Source: Spirochaetota bacterium
GTDB taxonomy: Bacteria; Spirochaetota; Spirochaetia; Treponematales; UBA12059
NCBI GenBank assembly: GCA_022709445.1
Contig: JAKLIU010000013.1
Location: 1-16,880 of the forward strand
Reading direction: 5' to 3'
DNA length: 16,880 nt
A program made the translations under genes and the position numbers. Below are positions 1 to 6,207 of the stretch, one piece after another. Position 1 is the stretch's first letter, and every line of letters starts with the position of its first letter. The notes below the pieces were generated by a model. That model made no database searches, was not told the origin of the DNA, and worked only from the letters and a program-made list of their open reading frames with translations.

Positions 1-155
1 CCGGTCTTGATCCTGCCCCTGCGCCTGGTGAAGTCATCCCAGATCGACGGTCCCTTGCCGTCCGCGTCGGGCGAGCCCTCCACCTGGAAGGCGGCCGTGG
101 CGGCCCCGAACAGGAATCCGTCGGGAAAGGGCCGCAGCCCCGCGTCGTCCCGCAT
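1..155 (-). CDS. Glycoside hydrolase family 1 (beta-glucosidase-like), N-terminal fragment
   Basis: The gene runs off the left edge, leaving only the first 51 codons. The reverse strand reads MRDDAGLRPFPDGFLFGAAT, followed by AAFQVEGSPDADGKGPSIWDDF. This is the hallmark GH1 N-terminus: the FP-x-x-FLFGAAT strand, the QxEG segment whose glutamine contacts the non-reducing sugar in this family, and the GKGPSIWD-F motif. GH1 enzymes hydrolyse beta-linked glucosides or galactosides with a retaining mechanism; the two catalytic glutamates lie far downstream and are not visible here. The ATG at 155-153 is preceded by a strong ribosome-binding site (AAGGAGG, 4 nt before the ATG), which fixes the start. 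No signal peptide is seen, so a cytoplasmic enzyme is likely. It diverges from the TetR-type regulator, which may control it. Substrate specificity cannot be told from this fragment. Confidence 0.88.
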   Translation of the reverse strand, partial: MRDDAGLRPFPDGFLFGAATAAFQVEGSPDADGKGPSIWDDFTRRRGRIKT

Positions 156-179
156 GTCTCCTCCTTGCCATCCCATCCA

Positions 180-207
180 GGAAACTCTACACTCAGTTTG
201 AGTTTCC
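180..207. promoter_or_regulatory. Inverted repeat, candidate operator between GH1 and TetR genes
   Basis: Perfect 8-bp arms GGAAACTC (180-187) and GAGTTTCC (200-207) are separated by 12 bp. A second, nested inverted repeat ACTCA-gtt-TGAGT lies at 191-203. The site is 25 bp upstream of the GH1 start codon and upstream of the regulator's candidate promoter. It is a reasonable binding site for the neighbouring TetR-family protein, but this is inferred only from position and symmetry. Confidence 0.45.
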
Positions 208-236
208 GGCAATCCCGATTCCCGCTCCCGCGGCGC

Positions 237-265
237 TTGACCGCGGGGGAAGCGGGGGCTACCAT
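237..265 (+). promoter_or_regulatory. Candidate sigma70-type promoter of the TetR-family gene
   Basis: TTGACC (237-242) and TACCAT (260-265) are spaced by 17 bp, matching 5/6 and 4/6 of the consensus hexamers. Transcription would start near 272, giving a leader of about 20 nt that contains GGGAGG-type ribosome-binding sequence ahead of the ATG at 293. Confidence 0.45.
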
Positions 266-292
266 CGCCGGACCGGGAGGGAGGGGCAGGCC

Positions 293-850
293 ATGACGGC
301 GATCGACAGGATCAAGGAAGCGGCGATACTGGAGTTCGACGACAAGGGTCCCCGCTTCACCATGGACGACCTGTCCCGGCGCCTGGGCATGAGCAAGAAG
401 ACCGTCTACGAACTGGTGGGTGACAAGGAACGCCTGTTCGGGATGCTGGTGGAGGACGCCTGGGCGAGCATCAAGCGCCAGGAGGCCGCGGTGGCCGCTG
501 ATCCCGGCCTGGGGCCGGTGGAGAAATTCCGCCGCGTGGTGGGCATCATGCCCAGCCTGGGAGCGGCCCTGGACTACGGCAAGGTGAGGGAGCTGGAAGA
601 GCTCTATCCGGACGTGCGCCGGCGCATGGAGCGCCACCTGGAGTCGGACTGGGACGTCACCCTGGGCCTGTACGACGACGCGGTGCGCGAAGGCAGCCTG
701 CGCCGGGTGGACGGGCAGCTGCTCCGACTGGTCCTGTACTCCGCCATGGAACGGCTCCTGGACGGCGAGTACCTCGAGGCGTCGGGGAAGGGCTACGCGG
801 AGGCGATGGACGGGGTCCTGGACATGCTGGTCGAGGGACTCAGATCCTGA
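293..850 (+). CDS. TetR/AcrR-family transcriptional regulator
   Basis: This 185-residue protein has the usual TetR length. The N-terminal domain (residues 1-50) contains the helix-turn-helix around residues 22-45, with the family pattern FTMDDLSRRLGMSKKTVYEL followed by DKERLF. The C-terminal half is helical and poorly conserved, as expected for a ligand-binding and dimerisation domain; the ligand cannot be told. It most likely acts as a ligand-released repressor. The purine-rich stretch GGGAGGGAGGGG (276-286) upstream of the ATG serves as ribosome-binding site. It diverges from the GH1 gene across a spacer with an operator-like inverted repeat, so local and auto-regulation are plausible. Its last 11 bp overlap the convergent chemoreceptor gene. 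Confidence 0.9.
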   Translation: MTAIDRIKEAAILEFDDKGPRFTMDDLSRRLGMSKKTVYELVGDKERLFGMLVEDAWASIKRQEAAVAADPGLGPVEKFRRVVGIMPSLGAALDYGKVRELEELYPDVRRRMERHLESDWDVTLGLYDDAVREGSLRRVDGQLLRLVLYSAMERLLDGEYLEASGKGYAEAMDGVLDMLVEGLRS

Positions 851-2639
851 ACTTGTCCGTCGCCTCCTTCACCTCCCGGATGAGGGCGGAGTTGCGCAGG
901 CTCAGCTCCATGGTGCCGGAAATGGCCTCGTTGATCTCCTTGGTGCCCCGCGTGATTTCCTCGTTGTTCTGGACCACCACCGTGTTCACGTTTCGCAGGC
1001 GCTCCACCTGCTCCAGTATGGATTGGTTGCCCGCGGCTATCTCGTCCGAGCCGGAGGAGATCTCCCGGGTGATGTCCTTGAGCCTGACCAGTCCCTCCAG
1101 CACCTGGCGGCCGCCGGTCTTCTGCTCGGCCATGGCGTTGCGCATGGAGCCGATGGCCTCCCCCAGCCCCGTGGAGCGCTGGAGTATGGATGCGAAGGAG
1201 GTGACCGCGTCCGAGGCCGCGCCGCGGACCGACTCGATGGCCTCGGAGACGCGCCCGAGGTCCGCCGATATGTCCTTGGCCTGGGAGGTCGACTGCTCCG
1301 CGAGCTTGCGGATCTCATCGGCGACCACGGCGAAGCCCTTGCCCGCGTCGCCCGCGTGCGCGGCCTCTATGGCCGCGTTCATGGCCAGCAGGTTGGTGCG
1401 GTCCGCTATCTCCGTGATCAGCACGGCCGCCTCCCCGAGGTTCTCCGAGTAGCGCACGATGGAGGCGACCGCGTCGCCCACGTCGTCTATCCTGGTCTTG
1501 CCCTCCACGCCCTCAGCCGCCAGGCGGTCCGAGGCGTGCGCGGCGGCCTCCACGTTGGAGGCGACCGATTCCACGCTGGCGATGATCTGCTCGACCGAGG
1601 CCGAGGACTGGGTCACCACCGTCGCCTGGGCGGAGATCATGGTCGAGAGCGCGTCCACGTTCCTGGCCAGCTCCTCGATGGCTGCCGACACCTCGTGCAC
1701 GGCCGCGGACTGCTCGTCCAGCTGGCCCTTGGTGTTGGCTATGTTGCTGTTGATCTGTATGACCGCCGCCCCGGTCTCCTCCATGGTGGAGGAAAGCCCC
1801 TGGCCGGTCTGCTGAAGCGCTTCCAGCTTGTCCTTGACCACGCCCACCAGGCAGCCCAGGTCCTCCACCAGGCCGTCGACGCAGGCGGATATGCGCCCCA
1901 GCTCGCCGCCCCCGGCGTCCACCTTGCCGACCGTGAAGTCGCCAGAGCCCACCGTCTCCACCGCGCCCACCAGCTTGCCCAGGGGCCTGGTGATGGAGCG
2001 CACCATCAGGGCGACGAACACCAGCGTGAAGCCCAGCATGGCCAGGGCGACCAGGCTCACCGCCGTCACGGCCCCGCTTGCGGCTTCCCGTCCGGCTCCG
2101 GCGATGGCGTCCGTGCGTTCCTTGATCAGGTCCCCCAGCTTGATGAGGTGCGCGTCGAAGGCGCTGAAGCGGAGCGCCAGCACCTGGAAGCGGTCGCCGG
2201 CGTCGTCGCTGCCGGACTCCAGGGCCGAGACGGCGGCGGTGGCCGCCTCGGAAAAGACGGAAAACGCTATCTGCAGGTCGTTGAGCACCTCGTTCATGTC
2301 GGCGTCCGTGGGCCAGAGCACCAGCTTGGTCAGGGAGAAGCGGCTGGCCTCCACGGAATTGTTGAAGGCGGCCAGCATGCCGGGCAGGGACTCGGAACGG
2401 GTCTGGGTCGCCTCCTGCACGCGGTACAGGGCCACCCAGGTCGACGATGCCTTGCGGGCCAGGTCGGCGTTGGCGAGGATCAGGGCCGAGTTGTCCGCCA
2501 TCTGCGCCACCGTCCCGGACAGGCCGGAGAGGGTGTTCCGCGAGACGAGCAGGTTGGCACCGAGCGCGCCGGTGACCACCACGGAGAGGATGACCAGCTT
2601 GGCCAGGATGCTGAGCCGGGACAGGATCTTGAACCGCAT
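840..2639 (-). CDS. Methyl-accepting chemotaxis protein (membrane receptor)
   Basis: This 599-residue chemoreceptor has the classical layout: transmembrane helix 1 at about residues 11-32, an extracytoplasmic helical sensor region (about 33-186, resembling a four-helix bundle, with no recognised ligand pocket), transmembrane helix 2 at about 187-213, a HAMP linker (about 214-266), and a long cytoplasmic coiled coil. The hairpin tip near residues 407-447 carries the receptor signature DRTNLLAMNAAIEAA and then GKGFAVVADEIRKLAEQS, the region that contacts CheA and CheW in this family. The start is the ATG at 2639-2637, with GGAGG upstream. The ligand is unknown. It diverges from a second, soluble chemoreceptor gene and converges on the TetR gene with an 11-bp overlap. 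Low-complexity alanine and serine content is normal for the coiled coil. Confidence 0.95.
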   Translation of the reverse strand: MRFKILSRLSILAKLVILSVVVTGALGANLLVSRNTLSGLSGTVAQMADNSALILANADLARKASSTWVALYRVQEATQTRSESLPGMLAAFNNSVEASRFSLTKLVLWPTDADMNEVLNDLQIAFSVFSEAATAAVSALESGSDDAGDRFQVLALRFSAFDAHLIKLGDLIKERTDAIAGAGREAASGAVTAVSLVALAMLGFTLVFVALMVRSITRPLGKLVGAVETVGSGDFTVGKVDAGGGELGRISACVDGLVEDLGCLVGVVKDKLEALQQTGQGLSSTMEETGAAVIQINSNIANTKGQLDEQSAAVHEVSAAIEELARNVDALSTMISAQATVVTQSSASVEQIIASVESVASNVEAAAHASDRLAAEGVEGKTRIDDVGDAVASIVRYSENLGEAAVLITEIADRTNLLAMNAAIEAAHAGDAGKGFAVVADEIRKLAEQSTSQAKDISADLGRVSEAIESVRGAASDAVTSFASILQRSTGLGEAIGSMRNAMAEQKTGGRQVLEGLVRLKDITREISSGSDEIAAGNQSILEQVERLRNVNTVVVQNNEEITRGTKEINEAISGTMELSLRNSALIREVKEATDKFRI

Positions 2640-2667
2640 ACGTCCTCCGGGCGGGGTAGTGCCTCAA

Positions 2668-2694
2668 GTATGACAGCTATCCGGGCCCCGTCAA
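2668..2694 (-). promoter_or_regulatory. Candidate promoter of the membrane chemoreceptor gene
   Basis: On the minus strand TTGACG (2694-2689) and CATACT (2673-2668) are 16 bp apart, matching 5/6 and 4/6 of sigma70 consensus. The start codon at 2639 follows after about 28 nt with GGAGG in between. I looked for the sigma28 (flagellar) pattern in the same spacer and found no convincing match. Confidence 0.4.
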
Positions 2695-2801
2695 GTTTCA
2701 AATGCCGCGGACCCGTTCCATCATGACAAAAAAAGATAGATAAGTGCGCGGCCGCGTGCGATACTTGCAGGGTCGGCCAAGCGGCGGCGGGAGGAATCCG
2801 G

Positions 2802-4439
2802 ATGGAAGAAGGATCAGACATGGGCGCATCGCTCGGGACGCTCGGCCGTCGGTCCCAGGAATTCAGGGAGATCCACCGGGACCTCTCGGACCACCTCTGG
2901 TCCCTGACGACGGAATCCGGCCTGACGGCCGACTTCTTCGCCGAGACCCTGGCCGCCAACTCGGCGAACCTGGAGGCCATACGCTCGGTCAACAGGGAGC
3001 TGGAGGCGCTGGACGGGAGCGCCGCCGGGATATCGGAGGCGGCCGCCAGCGCCGTGTCCAAGCTGGACCTGGCGGCGGCCTCGTCGCGGGCCGCGCAGGA
3101 GGCCATAGAGTCCGGCGACCACGCCCTCGCCGAGATGGACGAGCGCTTCCGCGGCTTCATGGGCCTGTTCGCCCACCTGGCTGAGGCGGTGGACCGGATC
3201 GACGGCACGCTCAAGGCCATAGACGAGATATCCGAACTGACCAACCTGCTCTCCCTCAACGCCGCCATCGAGGCGGCCCGGGCCGGCGTGCACGGCAAGG
3301 GCTTCAAGGTGGTCGCCGGCGAGGTGAAGAACCTGGCGGAGAAGAGCCGGGACCTGACGGACAAGGCCACGCGCATCCTGGCCGAGCTCAAGACGGGCAT
3401 GGAGGGGAGCCGCTCGGGGCTGGAGTCGTTCCGCTCCGGCAAGGACGAGCTGACCCGCAGGATGCAGGCCTCCCTCCGGGAACAGCGGGAGGGCACCTCC
3501 GCCATCGGGGGCGCGGTCGGCGACATGCGGGAGATGAGCGACTCGCTCAAGACCCAGTCCGAGAGCGCCGCCCACATCGCCGCATCCATGGCCGGCTTCA
3601 CCGAGGCGGTGAACCTGCTGACGGAGAGCTCCGAGCTGATCAAGGGCAACCTGCGCAGGCAGAAGGACTCGGCGGCGGCGGTGCTCCGGACGGGCAGCCT
3701 GCTCAAGGGTTCCATCAGCGAGATGACGAGGGCCGTCGCCAGCCTGGTCGGCGGGGAGGCCGCGGAGGCCGTCATCACCATCGGCCACGACGTGACCTAT
3801 CCGCCGTGGGTGCACATCGCCGGCGGGCGCTCGGCGGGCATCGCCATCGAGGTGGCCAGGCACCTGGTCGGCGCGGAGGGCCTGGTCCCCGAGTTCAGGC
3901 CCGGGCAGTTCGCGGACGCGCTGGAGGACCTCTTCGCCGGCAAGGTGAGGATACTGGCCAACGTCGGCTGGCCGAACGCCTATTTCGACGACAAGCCCAT
4001 CATCCCCACCGTCCCCTTCACCAGCTTCAAGCCCGTGATCTTCGGCCACGCGCGGCGGGCGGGAGCCCTGGGATCCATGGCGGACCTGGCGGGGAAGCGC
4101 GTCGCGGCCCAGCGCGGATCCTACGTGATGGGCTGCCTCAAGGACCGGGGCTGCGAGATCGTCGTCACGGACAACGACCTGGAGGCCTTCGCGGCGGTGA
4201 TCTGGCAGCGGGCCGACTACGCCATCACCGAACGCCTGGTGGGGGCCTTCCTGTCCCGCGAGTACTTCTCCGGCATGCTGGTCCCGGTCCTGGACGCGGG
4301 CGGCAGCCTGAGCGTCGTGTTCATCCTGGGCAAGTCCGATACCGCGCTCCGCGACCGGATGGACGCCCTGATCAAGTCGCCGGGGACCAGGGCCCTGGTG
4401 GACGGGCTGGTGGCCAGGCACGCGGGCGAGGCGGGATGA
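2802..4439 (+). CDS. Soluble methyl-accepting protein fused to a solute-binding (SBP_bac_3-like) domain
   Basis: This 545-residue protein has no signal peptide and no transmembrane segment, so it should be cytosolic. Residues about 1-315 are a receptor coiled coil with the conserved hairpin ELTNLLSLNAAIEAARAG followed by GKGFKVVAGEVKNLAEKS (146-181). Residues about 323-535 form a two-lobed periplasmic-binding-protein type II domain: VITIGHDVTYPPWV at 324-337 matches the start of family 3 solute-binding proteins, and GKRVAAQRGS (431-440) matches the strand that opens the second lobe. The usual arginine after lobe 1 that grips amino-acid carboxylates is not evident in GWPNAYFDDKPI (389-400), so the ligand may not be an amino acid. 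GGGAGGA lies 6 nt before the ATG at 2802; a second in-frame ATG at 2820 has a weaker site. Its stop codon overlaps the next gene's start (ATGA). Confidence 0.88.
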   Translation: MEEGSDMGASLGTLGRRSQEFREIHRDLSDHLWSLTTESGLTADFFAETLAANSANLEAIRSVNRELEALDGSAAGISEAAASAVSKLDLAAASSRAAQEAIESGDHALAEMDERFRGFMGLFAHLAEAVDRIDGTLKAIDEISELTNLLSLNAAIEAARAGVHGKGFKVVAGEVKNLAEKSRDLTDKATRILAELKTGMEGSRSGLESFRSGKDELTRRMQASLREQREGTSAIGGAVGDMREMSDSLKTQSESAAHIAASMAGFTEAVNLLTESSELIKGNLRRQKDSAAAVLRTGSLLKGSISEMTRAVASLVGGEAAEAVITIGHDVTYPPWVHIAGGRSAGIAIEVARHLVGAEGLVPEFRPGQFADALEDLFAGKVRILANVGWPNAYFDDKPIIPTVPFTSFKPVIFGHARRAGALGSMADLAGKRVAAQRGSYVMGCLKDRGCEIVVTDNDLEAFAAVIWQRADYAITERLVGAFLSREYFSGMLVPVLDAGGSLSVVFILGKSDTALRDRMDALIKSPGTRALVDGLVARHAGEAG

Positions 4440-5125
4440 GGCTGCCGGCCGCGCCCGTCGCCCTGATGGCCGCGTCGGCGGCCAGCCTCTTCCTGGGCTT
4501 CACGGTGCTGGGCGACGTGGTCGCCGGCTTCATACTCTACTACCTGGCCTGCTGCATCGGCCTGCCGCTGGCGGAACTCCTGGTCCTGCGCCGGCTGCGC
4601 CCGCGCGACCTGCCCCGCGCGCTCGGGCTGGGCAGGCTCACGCGCGGGAACCTGGCGCTGGGGCTGGCCGCGGGGACCGGCATGCTGGTCCTGATGCTGG
4701 CCGCCCTGGTCCTGCTCCGGGAACCGGTATTCGGGGACGGGACCATCATGGCCACGCTCGCGTCCTGGGGCGCGGGCGGGGACAGGCTGGTACCGGTCTT
4801 CCTGGTCATGGTGACCTTCAACGGGGTGGTGGAGGAGCTCTTCTGGCGGGGCTACCTGCACGAGCGGCTGTCCGGCCTGGGCAACCGCCTGCTGGCCAAC
4901 GCCCTGCCCGCGGCCTGCTTCGGGCTGCAGCACGTATTCGTCGTGTCGTCCCTGGTGCGGGACCCGTGGATCACCGCGCTCTTCCTGGCGGGCATCACCG
5001 GTGCCGGGGCCGCGTGGGCCTTCCTCCGCGAGCGGAGCGGCAGCCTCTGGCCCAGCCTGCTGTCTCACGTGATGGTCACCGCCGGCTACATGGGCGCGTT
5101 CGGGCTCATGAGCCCCGCGGCCTGA
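4436..5125 (+). CDS. CPBP-family intramembrane metalloprotease (CAAX protease-like)
   Basis: This 229-residue protein is strongly hydrophobic, with about six to eight predicted membrane helices. It carries the CPBP/Abi motifs in order: motif 1 VVEELFWRGYL (E133, E134, R138), motif 2 CFGLQH (F162, H166), and motif 3 SLLSHVMVT (H211). The canonical HxxxN of motif 3 has threonine in place of asparagine here. In the family the glutamates and histidines build a metal-dependent active site within the membrane; bacterial members act in protein maturation, bacteriocin self-immunity or unknown processes. The ATG at 4436 sits inside the stop of the soluble chemoreceptor gene (ATGA), so the two are translationally coupled. 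The 3' end overlaps the convergent acyltransferase gene by 20 bp. The substrate is unknown. Confidence 0.85.
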   Translation: MRLPAAPVALMAASAASLFLGFTVLGDVVAGFILYYLACCIGLPLAELLVLRRLRPRDLPRALGLGRLTRGNLALGLAAGTGMLVLMLAALVLLREPVFGDGTIMATLASWGAGGDRLVPVFLVMVTFNGVVEELFWRGYLHERLSGLGNRLLANALPAACFGLQHVFVVSSLVRDPWITALFLAGITGAGAAWAFLRERSGSLWPSLLSHVMVTAGYMGAFGLMSPAA

Positions 5126-6200
5126 CCGCATCCGGCCGCTCGTCCTGCCAAACCTCGTCCAGCATGGCGCGCAGCTCGGCGAGCTCGGCTTCGTCCATTC
5201 CGTACTTCCTGATGTAGTCCTCGACCTCCGGGTGGATGCCCGCTCGCGGGTAGCCCTCGCCGCGTGCGGGACGACGCCCGGCGGGAAGGCCGCCCCTGGC
5301 CACCGCGTCAGAGAGAGCGCGTGACCGGGCCGAGATCCCGGCGGCCGACGCCGGCGGCCCATCCTCCGCCACCGGGCACTGGAGGTAGGTGAGCATGCGC
5401 AGCCAGGCGTTGGCCCGGGCGCGCCCCATGGAAGCCAGGCGGGAATGGGGAACCGGACTGCCCACGTGGAAGGCCACGTGCTTGCCGAAGCTGCCCAGGA
5501 ACTCCCAGATCAGGTAGAGCAGCTTCATGGGGAAGATGTGGCGGCTGAGGGCGCCGAACAGGCGGGAAGACTCGCCTTCGATGAAGACGGGCACGAAGCT
5601 GGCCTTGGTCATCAAGCCCAGGGACAGGGCGATGCGGTCCCAGTGCTCGTCGGTGACGTAGCCCTTCTCCGGACGGTAGAGCCCTACCCTGCCCGCGGGG
5701 AAGACCAGGAGGCAATGCCCCGCGGCCAGCCAGGAACGGGCTTCCCCGATGGACCGGTAGTTGGCCTTGCTGCCCTTGGCCGCCGGGTTCGTGAAGATGT
5801 AATACTCCGCCAGCTCCTTGATGAACAGGAGCATCACGTTGACGAACACCTTGTAGTCCGGCCGCGCCAGCCTGAGCAGCCAGGTCAGGAGGATGCCTTC
5901 CAGCCCGCCCAGGGGATGGTTGGCCACCACGACCACCGGGCCTTCCGCGGGGATGCGCCGGAAGGCGGCCGGATCGTGGGAGTAGGAGATCCGCTCGCGC
6001 TCCACGAAGCGCTCCACGAAGGTGAAGCGGTCGGTGCCCGCGAGCCCGTCCCGCTCGTACAGCCTGGTGCGCACCCGCCGTATGCCCAGGAGCCGGTCCA
6101 GGAGCGGGCTCGCCAGGCCCAGGAGCTTGCCCAGGACGCCTTTCTTCCATATAGCGGCGACGCTGATCTCGGAAGGGGCGTGCCGCAGGGGCCGCTTCAT
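5106..6200 (-). CDS. PlsC-like lysophospholipid acyltransferase / OlsA-hemolysin-type
   Basis: This 364-residue protein has the glycerolipid acyltransferase fold in its first 270 residues. The catalytic block is ANHPLGGLEG (93-102), an NHx(5)E version of the NHx4D motif with H95 as general base and E101 as its acidic partner. Motif III is VFPAGRVG (166-173), where the usual FPEG glutamate is alanine, as in the hemolysin/OlsA-like branch. A hydrophobic segment near 115-135 suits membrane association. It probably transfers an acyl chain to a lysolipid or ornithine-type lipid at the cytoplasmic membrane. Residues about 275-364 are an unrecognised tail, Arg/Ala-rich and then acidic-helical. The start lies 7 nt after the stop of the PilZ chemoreceptor gene and has no clear ribosome-binding site, which suggests coupled translation as the last gene of a minus-strand operon. 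Confidence 0.8.
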   Translation of the reverse strand: MKRPLRHAPSEISVAAIWKKGVLGKLLGLASPLLDRLLGIRRVRTRLYERDGLAGTDRFTFVERFVERERISYSHDPAAFRRIPAEGPVVVVANHPLGGLEGILLTWLLRLARPDYKVFVNVMLLFIKELAEYYIFTNPAAKGSKANYRSIGEARSWLAAGHCLLVFPAGRVGLYRPEKGYVTDEHWDRIALSLGLMTKASFVPVFIEGESSRLFGALSRHIFPMKLLYLIWEFLGSFGKHVAFHVGSPVPHSRLASMGRARANAWLRMLTYLQCPVAEDGPPASAAGISARSRALSDAVARGGLPAGRRPARGEGYPRAGIHPEVEDYIRKYGMDEAELAELRAMLDEVWQDERPDAVRPRGS

Positions 6201-6207
6201 GGCAGGC

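Noticed and set aside
7..201. Small plus-strand frame at the left edge
   Set aside because: It lies antisense to the GH1 start, whose reverse-strand translation matches the family signature, and it ends inside the operator-like region.
1023..2726. Long plus-strand open frame of 567 codons antisense to the membrane chemoreceptor
   Set aside because: Its translation is low-complexity Gly/His/Arg/Ala with no recognisable domain, while the opposite strand encodes an unmistakable chemoreceptor. Long antisense frames are expected at this G+C.
2640..2801. Flagellar sigma28 promoter for the receptor genes
   Set aside because: TCAAGTTT at 2691-2698 resembles the -35 half, but GCCG follows after only 5 bp instead of about 11 and the -10 half is wrong. 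An AT-rich run near 2724-2745 gave no convincing promoter either.
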